Positions 32,827-45,970 are shown, counted from the first letter of the stretch. The stretch: 64,000 nt of DNA from Rutpela maculata (GCA_936432065.2 OW386285.2:264252317-264316316), one strand, 5' to 3'. A program made the numbers and translations. Notes: generated by a model from the letters alone, not told the origin.

Positions 32827-33804
32827 TAGTGATGGGCGATATCGTGATTTTTCAATCACAACGTAAATCGTTACTGTGATTTTCTTATATCAGTGAATTT
32901 AAAACGTGATGTGATCACGACTTTCATAATACGACGTACGGGAGAAATTGTTAATCGTTCCCTAAGCGCCGATAGACGGTGAATGGTGAATTAGCTACTT
33001 TGGTAATCCGTGCTGCCACAGATATGCATAATATGTATAATATATATTATGATTTGTTTATCCAAATAACCTGATGTATGGATTGGTAATAAAGCAAAAG
33101 CACTAGGTTTTGAATGGAACTTGATAATAGGATATTTTTGTAAAGTTGTACAAACATTAAAATTTCGGAAGCATCAATAAATTTCTTGTTTATTTTTATG
33201 TTTATGTTAATTTTACACGAATTTTTGTTAATTTAAAATGGTAAATTTATTTTTTAATGTTATTTTTTTTGTTTTATAATATATACTACTTAAGGATGTT
33301 TTTTAAAAATGTTTTCATTTGCTTATTGTCGAATTCCATATTTTTATTTATATTTCATGCCGAAACATAAATGCTCAATATTTGCAATAAAATTGCTAGT
33401 ATATTTAATCATATAAAATATTTTTACTCATGGTTTTAGTAGTTATAGTTACTTCTGGTATTATAACAAAAATGTTCCGTCACGACCCTGCCCCCAATCG
33501 CCACATCGCATCGCCAGTCAATAAAAGACATGCATAAAGATATTTATAATATCTAAATAGTGTGAAATGCGTATCTAACGACGCTAAGGCACGGGATCGC
33601 TTGCTTTACGTGTTAATACATACGGCCGCAGACGATAATCGACTCAAAGTAAATATCGTGAAAGATATATTGGCAAGAGAGGGAACGAAATACGGAAAGT
33701 CGTGATCACGTCACGCTTTTCTGTCAACTTTACTAACAGTCGTTACCTGTGATTTCTTAATATCAGTGATTAAATCACAGTTCGTGATATATCGCCCATC
33801 ACTA
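32827..33804. mobile_element. Non-autonomous hAT-type element with 8-bp duplication
   Basis: 978 bp between ATTTTGGT (32819-32826) and ATTTTGGT (33805-33812). Ends TAGTGATGGGCGATAT and ATATCGCCCATCACTA are inverted copies, typical of hAT termini, and inner inverted repeats follow (GTGATCACGACTTTC and complement). No transposase ORF. Confidence 0.85.
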
Positions 33805-35934
33805 ATTTTGGTCATTCCCGTATCAGCTCTTGTTAAGGTAAGATGCACTAATTTTATTAAGTGGGTAGCTCCGTGGCAAATTTGTCAGATCCCGTGTACA
33901 TCCAACTATTAAGATTGTCCGACATGATTAAGTGTATTCAACTGTTAATTTCAAGTAATTTCGATTAAAATGCAGAAAAAGCGATTGTCAATTCCAGATA
34001 CAGTACTTATAATTTTTGTCAACGTCGGCGTGTTATAGAGACAGACTGATAAATTCTCGAGATTTTGTCCAAAACAGTTATGTTTCAGTAATTTTTCTTA
34101 GGACCGAACCAAGAAAAAGAAACATAGTAGACATTTTTGAGAGAAAAACGGTAAACTTTTTTTTACCAGATTATTTTAACTTGTACCGTGTTTTTCTATT
34201 TAACGAGATAAAATAATGCTTGATAATTTACGTATTTAGAATCTGTTTTCTACCTGCTTTAATTTAACCACGTCGTGCTGATATAAATTAAAACTAAAAT
34301 ACTGTGTTCTGAAGTTATGAAAATTTGTTATAAAATAATACCTGACAATTTACCGTATTTAGAAACTGTTTTCATGCTGAAGTATTTTAACAATTACTAC
34401 TCTTTATGAATAAACAATAAAATCCAGTATCCTGAGAAATTAATGAAATTTTGTCATAGTCCGGGAACTTGACGCGAAAATCTGACAATCCCGAAAAATA
34501 ATTATTTTTCATATGTTACTACGTAACATAATCTGAAACCGCTCTGACAAATTTGCGTTTGGCTAATAAAGGCAGCACATCTCCCGCCAGGCGTTTGCCA
34601 CCCCGGAAACCGCAGGCAAACCTCCAGATCGGAAGTAAAAGAACAAAGCCGTGTTCTTTAACCGTACTTCCTGATTATTAGAAAGAACAAAGTCGTGTTC
34701 TGTAATACTGTTTCCTGATTATTATTTCGTGCATGCCTATATTGCTGTAAATAATTGCCTTGCTACCACCCCGAATTCTAGCACTGCCTGTTCTAACTTT
34801 TTTTTATGCTATTTTATATATATGTTTTGTTGTATATACTGCCTGTTGTTACTTGGCATACTGCTTACCATTTTTTTTGTTGCTTATCTACTGCTTAGCA
34901 TCCTGTGGATTGCCCGCTTGCCACTAGTAACAAACCCGTTTAATAGTAACCTTAACATTTGCAACACCCCGATTAATCTATCTTCTCCCAGCTTGATTGG
35001 TTAGTCAGCCCGCTTGATTAGTTAGCCCGCTTGATTAGTTAGTTTTTTTTAGTTATTCGCGATGTTTTACCTACTGTAAAATAAAATATCATAAGTTTTA
35101 TCTGTGATAAACTCCTTATGAGTATTTGAATACCTGAACATTTTTTTTTACTATTGTAATTGAATTTATCATGTTTTAATAAACGTTGTTATTTACCGAT
35201 TTCTGAGTTTTACTGTTTGAATGTGCCTGAAAATCTAATCTCAAATCTTGACCCCTGGACATTTCCGTTTCTTCACTGAGTTTATCCCAGCCCTACTGCA
35301 ACAGGCTGCGTGAGGAGGCTAATGTGGGACCTTTGCCACACGTAAAAATTGTAAAGGTGGCGCCCGAGTGATACCGAAGTAGATCTCGGCGCCAAACTGA
35401 CGCTTCCACTCGTTTATGCGCTAGGCGACTGGAAGAAACTACGTCACAGTGCCGAAAAATCTGTTAACCCTGGATAACATGCTTTCTGGTGAGTGAGGGG
35501 TGATTTCTGCCCGTTTGAGGGATGAAGAGGGTTGGAGCTAAAAATGAATATTTTTCCCGTGATCAGCGACCCCGAAAACAGGGGATAAGCGTTTGAATCG
35601 AATCATTTGAAAAAAAGATTTTTCACCCCTCGGGAGAGTTTAACCTCTAGGACTGCTCCCTGGATTCCACTTATTCTGTAACCCGCTTTCATGTTATTTC
35701 AAGTATAACTCGTCAATAAAACGCTCTCCAGACCCGTTTAAGTATGAAAACATAAAAGGATCCCCATAAAAGGGGTGGTTTTTGGCTGTTTCCATTCAGG
35801 GAGTTACGGCGGTCGAAAACTTCTCCCACCACTTCCTTTGTGTTCAGCACCCTCAAATGGGGGAAAGGTAATCTCGTCTTTGCACGAAATATTCACAAAA
35901 AACTCGTCAAATAATGCTTCATTACATACACTAC

Positions 35935-37099
35935 ATTTTTTTAATAGTGGAGTCAAATTAGAGGATCAGAATAGGTGAATAAGGCAATCTCTGGCTACAG
36001 CAATTTTATTGTTTTAATTTGTTGTAGGTATAATAACAAGTGCTATGAGCAATATTGTGTTAAATCCGTCCATTGCTTCTTGTAATATTTTAACAATTTA
36101 TTTTTCAACACTAAAATTTTCTGCTGTTTTCCTTATTATCTTCGATTTTAGTAATCGCATGGCAAAAATAAAAATATTAAACTTTTCGCAATAAAATTAT
36201 GAATAAGGCTAGGCAAACGAAAAAACTATTTGGTAAATTTGTAAAAAAAATGAAAACCACAAAAAATTTCCTTTTTTGACAATTAAAGAAATGTAACATA
36301 ATGTTGGTGGAACTACCCTTTATTAAACTAAACCGCTGTGCCAAATTTTAGCGCAAAATATTAACTCAAATGGCTAAAACCAACAATAATTTCGAAATTT
36401 CTATCATATTTTGTTTAAGTGCATCGACTCGTAGGAGGACATTGTTTTTTAAAAAGTGTAGGTTTTTACTTGTACGTTTAGGTAATTTTTTTTATACTTT
36501 TATATTCGATTTTTTGAAATTTTATTGTTATTTGCATATTGTACGTATAGACAATTTCAAATAACTATGCGGATTTTTTGTGGAACCACAAACGGTAAGT
36601 GAATTATTTTTCAATGGTGAGAAACAAAACAGGCCTTCTAATAATTCAAATAATTTGCATGCTATATTTAATTTTCATATATTCTTTTCTTAGTTACATT
36701 CTTGACTTATGTTTGTTATTATTTGTTCAGACAATGCAAGCTCATAGAACAAAAATGTGAAAATCCATTTGAAAAACTGTTATTATTTTTCGTCTTCTTT
36801 GTGGCGTTTAATATGTACTCATTAACTTTAAATGAGTATTACGCCAACCACAAAAGATAACTGTTATAGCTTTTTTCCAAAATAAATTGCCTATTGGTCA
36901 AGGTAAAACCTAGTCGTATTGACACAAAAAAGCATTGCACAATTTAAACAGAAATGAAAATACGTGATTTTCGGACAAAAAATATAGTTCATTTATTTAT
37001 TTATTTATTTCCAAACGATTTTGAAAAATTCTCTTCCATCCTCATGCCAATAATGTCATTAATACATAATATTATCATCATTATGTTTTAGATTTCGAA
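35935..37099. other. Intronic AT-rich stretch, no gene
   Basis: Only a TTTA repeat run near 36990 and low-complexity AT. The open frame at 36370-36564 is low-complexity and not credible. Confidence 0.4.
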
Positions 37100-37285
37100 C
37101 TGGACGGCCAATTGGGAGAGGGGGGACACTTCCTATGGCTGCTGCAGTTCAATGTTGAACAAGATTTCTCTGCGGATGTCTTACATTGAATTCTTCCATA
37201 ACTTGTCTACTTGTTCGAGCACGATCACCAAATAATTTAATTATTTCTCTTAAATTGACACGTACAAGTGGCATTTTGTTCTTAT
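37100..37285 (-). pseudogene. N-terminal fragment of a mariner-type transposase
   Basis: The minus strand reads VRVNLREIIKLFGDRARTSR then QVMEEFNVRHPQRNLVQH, a stop, and weakly GSV-x-PLPIGRP. This parallels the start of the transposase at 55559-56617 (EKIEIIKIVGENVRSSREAA, EEFNLRHPLRQPI), a DUF4817-like helix-turn-helix region. No catalytic part follows, so it is a relic. Confidence 0.6.
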
Positions 37286-38419
37286 ATTCACGCAATGAAC
37301 TTCAAACTGACATTAGTAGAAATTGCTCATTTGTTTCCATGGTGCATTTTTGTAAGATTAACTACAAATAAATTGTTATTGAATTGAATTGAATTGGTAT
37401 CCAAGGTTAGAATAAGATTCTGAACAACTTTTTTTAGTAACTTTTTTCGATATCTCCAACGCGACGGAATATATTGAGAATATGTCCTAATGACGACGTC
37501 GTAGCAGGCTGACATCTGACATTTGAGCAGCTCGGAAAGTTCTATCTATCTCTCTACCAAAATTCAAATCTCTACTTCTAAAAATAAATTAAATACAGGG
37601 GTGGTGTCTTCATCTCAAGTGTGTCACACTTTATATATTCGAAAAATTGGTATATTTAATGATTGTTCTGTTCATTTCTGACAAATTTTGTGATACGAGG
37701 TAAATGTGGGACAAGGTGATTTCATCTAATGTAAAAAAAATAGCAAAATGTGATACACGTCAACTTAGTTTCATAAGCAAGTTCTCGATTGAATTATACA
37801 TTTTCTCATGATTTTCGAAAAGAAATGCAAAATCCAACAGCGAAACATAAAGTCTTGTATGAAATTGTTTACTGCCCGTATTGCATCGATAAATGACGTC
37901 AAAACCTTGGTTGGCCGTAGGTGATGTAAAACCGTGTAAAAATATTCATGCATAATTATTACAGAATATTTTCTAGTTTGTTGGCGATTCCCGTAATATC
38001 CAAAGTAAATACGATCAAATTATTATAAATACTTTTTCAAAGGCTGTGAGTATTGGTGTATGGAACACTAACACACGTGCATTTTTAACTGAAAATCAGA
38101 AGAGGAAAAGTATATTACTAATATTTATTTTGTTATAAGTTAAACTTTGGCGTCTTTTATTATTAAAAATCCATTCATACTGTGAGAAAGACCATTCAAC
38201 GCCGACAGTACTTAAAATACATAAACTTTTGTAGAGGCGCCACATTTTTGTTTTGTATAGAAAAATCTACATTTGCCTTCGGAAGGTTCTGAATATATGA
38301 TGTGAAAAGAACAAATTAAAACTGTGTACATAGAGTTGGTGATTCAATATTTCCAGAAGAATATTTCACTTCTGTGGCCGTATTTAAATCGATTCATCTG
38401 TTAGTTAGATACATTAGAT

Positions 38420-40090
38420 TTAACAGAGATGGTTTCATCTTCTACAAGAATTACCAACACTTCTAATACATTTATAGATCATATAATTATCAATTCTCAA
38501 CTAATTTCTAGGGTCAGTATCGTTAGTGCAGATATATCTGATCATGAACTTATAGAATGCTCAAGTATTCATTAAAACGAAAAAAAGTATCATAATTTTT
38601 TCACACATATGGAAATTTTATAGCTTTCAGTGAAGAACTTTTTGTAACAGATCTACGTCAGGCTGGCTTAGAAATATGTTTTATATTCCAAATATTGATG
38701 AAAAAGTAGAATTAGTTAGTAATACTATACCAAAATTCAACACCCATGCCCCTGTCCGTACTGCTAGAATTTCCAAACCTTCAGCGCCTTGGCTTACAAA
38801 TAAATATCTTATAAACCTCAGAGATAAATCAAAATTCAGTAGAACTAAAGCTCATTCTGACCGGGGCTATTACAAAAATTTACGTAGCCGTAAAAAACGA
38901 AAAGAAAGCATACTACCAATGCAAATTTGGGAATAGTAATATAAGACAAATGTGGAAAGAACTTAAACTAATGGATATCAACAACAAACAAGGCAAAACT
39001 ACTTCAACAGAAATAAGTAATGTTAATGACATCAATCACTATTACCAGAACTGTATTCTCAGAATTAACAACAACGGCCAGGACATATTAAATTTTTACC
39101 AAAATAATAAAAAACGTAGCTTTAATGAAACTTTTAAATTCAAACTTACCGATAATCATACTGTAGCTAAATGCATACAAGAAATAACATCAAATGCAAC
39201 TGGCAATGATGATCTCAATATTACTATGGTAAACATTTGCTGCCCTTATATTATACAGCTCATTACTCACATTATAAATTCGAGTATTATTCGAGGACTA
39301 TTTTCCACTGAACTGGAAACATGCTATCATAATTTCCATTCCGAAACTTGATGAACCAACTGGATTCAAACAGTTAACTCCAATTAGTATCCTCCCAACC
39401 TTTTCTAAAATATTCGAAAAAATCATTAACCTACAACTCTGGGAGCATATTAACGAATACAACATTCTACCAGAAAATCAGTCTGATTTTCGGCCAGCGT
39501 ATAGCTGCACCTCTACAATTCTGCAAATAGCGGATGACATCCTCGACGCATCTGATAAAGGTAAGCTAACTGCTCTAGTATTACTGGATTATACTTAAGC
39601 CTTCAATACTCTGAACCATGAACTCTTAATGGCAATTCTGAACTTAATCTTATAAAGAGCTACTTACACATGAGGACCCAAGGAGTAAAACTCAACAGAA
39701 ATTCATCGGTTCCTTTACCTGTAACGGTGGGAGTGCCACAAGGATTCATTTTAGGACCTTTGCTTTTTACAATATAGTAACTGGTAACTTTAACAGCTAT
39801 CTAAAATATTCAAAAATACATATGTCCGCAGATGACACTCAAATATACCATAGCTTCGAACCTCATGAATATCAAGTAGCACTTACTAAAATTAATAGAG
39901 ATTTACAGTGTTTTTCGTCTCTCGTCAACATCATTTGCTAATAAATTCGGCCAATTCTGCTGTTATAATTTTCGGAAGAAAGTCTTCTTGTGCCAGGATT
40001 GAACATAATATTGATTTACAAATCAATAATACGAATATTCTAGTCGTAAACAATATACGTAATTCTGCGCACAAGGCAAGACGGATGAGA
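38420..40090 (+). pseudogene. CR1/Jockey-like LINE, endonuclease end and RT, decayed
   Basis: The C-terminal end of an APE-type endonuclease (TRITNTSNTFIDHIIINSQL, SADISDHELIEC) comes first. The linker follows (NTHAPVRTARISKPSAPWLT), then RT motifs: SNATGNDDLNITMVN, TPISILPTFSKIFEKIINLQL, NILPENQSDFRPAYSC, TVGVPQGFILGPLLF. The catalytic box reads SADD where YADD is expected. Several frameshifts and stops, plus a deletion near 39640, kill it. It lies in the intron just downstream (in genome order, lower side) of exon B. Confidence 0.82.
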
Positions 40091-40440
40091 TGACATGGGG
40101 CGATGAAATGTTACTAATATTTCATCAGTTCGCCATTTATATGTTGATTGGAAATGTATCATTAGTGTTTGCAATAAATATTGTGTTTAATTAAAGGTCG
40201 TCTCTGGAATTTATCGATGCGATCCGCGCTCTGCTTATCAGCTCAATACAAATAATTACAAAAGATTCCCTGTTTCAAGCCATAAATGTTTTATCTCGCT
40301 CTTCTTTTTCATTTGATTCTCTTCAAAAAGCAAATTTTTATTGCATAAAATAAGTACGCTAGTAAAATGATTAAGTTCAGTAGCAAAAATATGACTTTTT
40401 TGCCGGTAATCTACGTAAAGCTACTTTAAACTAAACTCAC

Positions 40441-40581
40441 CTTTTTGAACTAAACACTGATATAATACCGGACATTGAGGTTTTCCTGGATCATTACCGC
40501 ATAAAAATGGACGAACCGTGTCACTAATACGTAAAGGATCTCCAACAGGACATATATTTTCTAAACTTCGTCCACGCTTAC
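40441..40581 (-). CDS. Exon B: first half of a lustrin-type Cys-rich domain
   Basis: 141-bp phase 1-1 exon. The acceptor is a pyrimidine-rich run ending tttcag just above 40581; the donor gtgagt starts at 40440. It reads KRGRSLENICPVGDPLRI, then LCGNDPGKPQCPVLYQC and VQK. This is the front of a lustrin cysteine-rich module (CP-x-G-x-P-L ... C ... CP-x2-Y-x-C). The usual closing VCCP is missing here but is the first thing encoded by the next exon, so the domain is split by an 8.7-kb intron. The preceding seam (T + GT) makes a Cys that completes the Cys-rich tail of exon A. Confidence 0.85.
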
Positions 40582-40782
40582 CTGAAAGAAAGAAAAACTG
40601 ATAAATTGAAAGAAACACTAAGAGTATCTAAATATACATTTTATCAATTTGTCTAGTAGTTTCTACATAAAATAGGATCTTGAAAATTATCTCAAATTTG
40701 TTTATCTCTCTTGTAAAACGACATGTTTAAGAATTGCAGTGAGCACGTAACAAATTTAGAACATAACAAATTTACAAAATAT

Positions 40783-41102
40783 TGTTATGTGTTTCAACCC
40801 TCCAGAGACATGTAGAAAAATCTAGAAGATTACAGACATCCTCTTCAACATTGTAGAATGTGCTGGAATGTAGTGGAAAGATTCAGAACACATAACCTAG
40901 GGTATATAAAGGAATGAACAGTTCAGTTTAGTAGACAGTTGAATTAGTTCAGTTCTAATAGTCAGTTGAATGAGCAGTTCAGTATAGACAGTGGTTGGAG
41001 AAACATTAGGAAGTAAACAAAATATGATAAGGTCGAAAAATAGAAAAATCGTGAATGTAATAAAATATATAGAGTAATAAAAAATAGAAAATAAAGTTTA
41101 CA
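40783..41102 (+). promoter_or_regulatory. LTR-like block with TATA promoter
   Basis: Starts TGTTATGTGTTTC and ends GTTTACA. It contains GGGTATATAAAGGAATG at about 40900 followed 25-30 bp later by CAGTTCAG repeats, the same layout as the gypsy LTRs in this window. No second copy and no clear duplication, so a solo LTR is inferred only. Confidence 0.45.
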
Positions 41103-41141
41103 AATTCTTTCTTTTGTTAGTATTGTTCTTAGAAGAACGAG

Positions 41142-41519
41142 ATGAGTACTACTTATACACAATTCCTGGCATCTTTAGATCAGATTTTTTCCAGTTCAGC
41201 TTCTGAAAATAAAAAGAAAAGTGGGTTGCTGTTAAAAAAAACCAATGTTTCAGAAAGTGAAAAAGAAGTTAAACAACTTGCATTAAATGTGAAACGTTGT
41301 CGTAATTATAGACAACGGAAAAAACTAAATAAAATTGTTTCAGAAGCAAGTACTAGTGATATTACTGCAGTTGATCCTGAAAATTCTTTTGACACTGTTC
41401 CATCCAAGAATGCTTTATATTCTCAACCTTATCAGAATTTCATATTGTATTTGTACCTACTCCATCATAATGAAAATAAATGTTTTTCGATACAAATTTT
41501 GTGCTTGTTTTATTTATAA
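41142..41519 (+). CDS. 125-codon ORF of unknown function downstream of the LTR-like block
   Basis: ATG at 41142 lies about 40 bp after the LTR-like block. The first half is charged and Ser-rich, with a basic cluster NVKRCRNYRQRKKLNKIV (about residues 46-63) that superficially recalls bZIP basic regions or the YRxRKK motifs of repeat-borne insect proteins. The last third is low-complexity AT-rich coding and probably past the real end. No Leu-zipper heptads follow. It may be a spliced or truncated element ORF. Not recognised. Confidence 0.3.
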   Translation: MSTTYTQFLASLDQIFSSSASENKKKSGLLLKKTNVSESEKEVKQLALNVKRCRNYRQRKKLNKIVSEASTSDITAVDPENSFDTVPSKNALYSQPYQNFILYLYLLHHNENKCFSIQILCLFYL

Positions 41520-42054
41520 AAAGTGGTTTTATTTTTATTAAAGTCTTTAAAATTTTCATTTACATTTACACCACAAAACATCTATGTGATACCACATAGA
41601 TGTTTTGTGATGTCACGTTAGAAATGTGAATGGTATAACTTCTAGCTATGACTGTAAAATTGTGCAGGCGGTCAATTTTTTTTTTTCAGAAGTTGATAGG
41701 TTTTAAATTATTATGCCCGCGTAATGTGTTTCATAAATTTCTGTATGAAATACATACAAAAATTAGATATATTTCGAAAATCATATATTTTGTACTATTT
41801 CTATTCTATATTTCTTCCTTATTTTATAAGAGTTATCATTTTCATTTTGATACAGTAGTGTTCCGGCATGCATTCCAATTACATATAAGACAGCAAAAGA
41901 TTTTTATAAAAAATATAAGATTTTAAATATCAATTATACTTACTTGGTGACAAAAAAGGATTCCATTTAAGGTATCTAAAATTTTATTGAGTTTCAAATT
42001 AGAGAACTAACAGCTGTATCAGATATTTTCAATATGCCTAAGATAGTCCAATAA

Positions 42055-44485
42055 TTATAAAAATCTCCACCACAAAAAATGTTATCTGAGATTTTCCTTC
42101 AGTAACTGTTAGTGGAGGAGTTATACATCACAAAACCACAAAAATTCGTTGCCGCGCAACCACCCCAAAAACCATCCCTTCAATGAAAAAAAGCCTTATT
42201 TTACTGATAATTCGTTAACCGTTGAAGATATAAAAAAATTGCTCATCATAAAAAAGAAAGCTTGACTAATTTCCTAAAAAAAGTCTTTTTATAATTCTGT
42301 TGTATATGCCATGGTTTTCGAGAAAATCGATATTGAAAAAAAATTCCAAAATTTGTATTTTTAATGCGCGCGAATTTTCGTTTATTTGATATTTTTACAG
42401 GCTAGGAAGAAAAATCTAAATGGGTTTTAAAGGGGATATAAAATACTCTCTTGTGTTGCATTTTTGATGGCTATTGATAAGCTACGGGGCTATACTCTGG
42501 GGGAACTCGAGCAGCGCTATAAAAATATTTCGACAACAGAAAGAGTCTATAAGAATTATAACTAGAGCAGGTTTCAGATAACACTGTCAACCATTGTTTA
42601 TTAAATATGGTATAATGCCTATTCCTTGCCTATATATTTACTACTCTCTTTTAGAGATTCATAAAAATAAGAATGTGTATGTAACTCCATCTGAGCTACA
42701 TAACTACAACATGAGGTCGGCCAATTTGTTAAAACCTCCTAAATACCGCTTAACAAAATCAATTAAAAACTCATTAAACTTGAACTTATATAATAAATTA
42801 CCTGAAAATATAAAACAACAAAATTTTCAGAAATTTAAAATTATCATTAGAAACCATATTTTGAAATTTTGTTTCTATACAATTGAAGATTTTATGGCTA
42901 CCCCCATGACTGTTATGTAATATACTGTGTAACTGACGTCGTTTGTTTTAAGGCAGTTTTTTATTTATTATATTATCCTTGTTTTTTACATTTTATGACT
43001 GTTTTTTAAACTTGTAATATATTTTACACTTCATTTTTTAATGTTACATATCTGTAGATAATAACAAAGTAATGACTTGCTACAAATGTATTTGTATATG
43101 TAAAGTAGTCAAATAAAGTCTATCTATCTATCTATTTATTAGTATATAAAAATAACAATATAATATAATTATCTCTTAATCTTTTGCGTCTTTAACTATT
43201 CACAGGCCCATAAAAAATAACTGACTTTAATATAAGTTATAAATGCATTATCTTTTAGTTCAAGGTAGTCCTCAATGCAGAAAAAGTTAAGAATAAAAAT
43301 ATTCACATTTACAAATTCACCAGCATGTTGAAGTTAGCCAAATTTTGGCCAATTTTTTATTGCTTCCTAAAAATAAAAAAAAACCCAAACATCTTAAAAT
43401 TTAGCTCAATTTTTTTTTTCATTTTATATATCATATAACTATTGTTCCTAATCATTTAATAGTTTAAAAAATGCATACAATAAAAATACCATCAAAAAAT
43501 TGAATATGCAGCCTTTTTTTTAAAATTAATCTAGCGTCCTTGTATTTTAATATTCTTGAATGTACCCGGTCTAAAAATAAAGGTAAAACTTCATATTAAT
43601 TGATCATACCATTTAAAATTATACTATATTTCTCAGGGGTAAAATATATTTTTTTAAAATTTGTAAATAAACTCAGATCAAAACTCATTACTAGTGTTTC
43701 ATTTTGTTACTTGTGACATAATCTCAAAATTAGTAAAAATATAGTGACTTTTATAATTCTTTATGATATAAAATTATTAAATCTTTCATTTGCTTCTTTT
43801 TCCATAACATGTCAATAATTGGCAAAGATCTACTTCAAGAAATTTGAAAAAAAAAATTTACTTACGCAATCTCCAAATTACAAAACATATAGGGACTTTT
43901 ATTATTTTTTATGGTTACAAAATAAAGTTATTAAATGAATGTAGTTTATATCTGATTCTATTTTTTATAATATGTTAACAATTGGCATATATATTCAAAA
44001 AAATCGGGAAAAAATCAATTTTTACTAACACGACCTTAAAAACTCTAGAAATCTAGTTACTTTTATAATTTTCTATGGTGAAAAATTGAAGGTTATAAAA
44101 ATATCTTTCATTTGCTTAATTATTTTCTTAGATATGTCGACAATTGGCGAAGATATTAACGATTATATAACGCATTTTCTAAAAATTCAATTTTTCTTAT
44201 ACTTTCAATATCGATTTTCTCGAAAACTATGGCATATACAAAAAAATTACAGAAGGACTCTTTTTTAGGAAATTAGCCAAGCTTTCTTTTTATAACGAGC
44301 AATTTTTTATATCTTCAACGGTTAACGAGTTATCAGTAAAATAAGACTTTTTTCACCGAAGAGGTGGTTTTGGGGGGGGGTTGCGCGGCACCCCCAGAAC
44401 GGATTTTTGTGGTTTTGTGATGTATGACTAACACTAACAAGTTACTGCTGAAGGAAAATCTCAGATAACATTTTTTGCGAGCTTC
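42055..44485. mobile_element. TIR element, ~310-bp ends
   Basis: Left arm 42067-42375 (ACAAAAAATGTTATCTGAGA, GGTTGCGCGGC-type centre, ATCGATATTG) and inverted right arm about 44190-44485 (TCTCAGATAACATTTTTTG). The interior includes a separate LINE 3' fragment (42430-43138). No transposase found. Confidence 0.62.
42430..43138 (+). mobile_element. 3' fragment of a Jockey/CR1-like LINE
   Basis: Encodes the post-RT C-terminal region: SYGAILWGNSSSAIKIFRQQ, ESIRIITRAGFR, a stop, then LFIKYGIMPIPCLYIYYSLL, NYNMRSANLLKPPKYRL, LYNKLPENIKQQNFQKFKII, ending near 42920. The 3' end is AATAAAGTCTATCTATCTATC, a short tandem tail common in such LINEs. Strongly 5'-truncated. It lies within the 42055-44485 TIR element. 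Confidence 0.75.
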
Positions 44486-45970
44486 TGGTTATTTTTTACT
44501 TTACCGACTGGATTAAGATACTTGCGTAAGATGCATGGTCTGTGAATTTTATTTTTGTATTTCTTTTTTCTTAAATGATATATTTTATTATTGAGGAAAC
44601 GAAATAGATGAATTTTCTAAATATACTTATGCAACTGGATTGCGTAATTATTTAAGGACCAGTAGTAGTACTACGGCCTGACTTATTTAATCTTCCAATA
44701 AGCAACCTATTATCTGCAATTTCCAACTTAGTAAATAATATTAAGCTACGATTGTATAAAAAATATTTTTCATCATACATCATTAATATACCTCATATAG
44801 GGCCCCTCATTTATTAACGCCAACTCTGAAACGTTAATAAAGCAACAACACATGAGAATAATAATTACAAGGTATACAAGATTTCCCGTGTAAATTTTAA
44901 TAATTCCAAAAAAAGTGTTGAGGAAACCGTTGTAATATCATATTTTTTTGTTCATCAATTTCAATTTGTTTACGGTATTAGATCGGTCCTTTGTTAGTTT
45001 CGATCTTGAAAACCTAATTATTGAAAGGTAACATTTTGACATTCGAATTTAAAAAGGATAGTCATGAGTTTGGCATTTACTATTATTGGTACTATAAAAG
45101 ATACATCTGCCTGTGAAGATATTTTAATTTAACCAAGCCTTCTTCTAAATGGTATAGCTCTCATTTATTGACATGTTGTTATTTACAACTAATTGAACTT
45201 ATCCTCTTGTAACCTTGTAAAGGTACGATGATATTTCGATATAATATAAAATACCTCAGCAAGTGAAAGTTACTAGGATTTGATTGCGTTTATGCTATTG
45301 TCCAAGAAAAGAGCACGTAAATAACGCGAGGAGTGCCTGACTCACGTTGTAAGCATGGGGCGCATTAGACATTCTGTATATTAAATTTCAGTTCGTTTGC
45401 CTCGCCTCTTCTTTAAAGTTCATGGAATTATTTATTTATATTCATTCTGCGCGTTATTGTGGACAATTTGTATGTAAATACTTGTAAATTAGCAAAACTT
45501 ATATATTTTAAATGCCGCTTAGATGAATGGGTATTTATTTATGTTAAGTCAAGCTGGATGGCCAGTAATAAATTAAATATATATAATGCGAATTATGTAT
45601 ATGAATAAATCAAGGTCGCCGTGTTGAGAGAGATACGGCGAATCGGGCGTATAATTACAGCAAATGCTACCGAAGTATTTGCTGTATTTTCTACGAACGA
45701 TACAATTTATGTTATAAAATTACTTAATTTATTTACCTTGAAATACGTGAATCTTTAATAATATCCCCACTTTGGGCCTCTATATTAAAAATATTTCAAA
45801 TTTTTTAGTTGTTGATGCACGTATGGGTAAACCAGCTATGTTCTTCTTATTACCAAACCCCAACAACTTGAAACGCCAACATTAGATGGCGTGGTACTGC
45901 TGCCTACTAATTACATTCGTATTATTGCTATTTGGCACTTACACGCATTTGTATAAACTGGTTCATTTTT
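44486..45970. other. Intronic AT-rich stretch, nothing recognised
   Basis: No coding, tRNA or clear repeat signal was found. Confidence 0.4.

Larger units (their letters stand above)
31824..35934. mobile_element. 4.1-kb TIR element with nested insertions
   Basis: Left arm from about 31824 (TCTATGTAATGAAGG) to about 32225 and inverted right arm about 35470-35934 share AGACGAGATTACC, GGCCAAAAACCACCCC, GACCCGTTTA, CTGGATTCCACTTA and CCCGTGATCAG. Inside are a ~285-bp foldback (32235-32520), a hAT-type element (32827-33804) and a tandem duplication at 34640-34725. A lone arm is at 811-1400. No transposase seen. Confidence 0.65.

Noticed and set aside
35358..35370. TGGCGCCCGAGTG as a primer-binding site of another LTR element (33.8-35.4 kb)
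   Set aside because: No matching LTR pair or pol coding could be found around it. A solo LTR cannot be excluded.
41142..41519. Calling the KRCRNYRQRKK cluster a bZIP transcription factor
   Set aside because: No leucine heptads follow and the basic-region spacing is only partly right.
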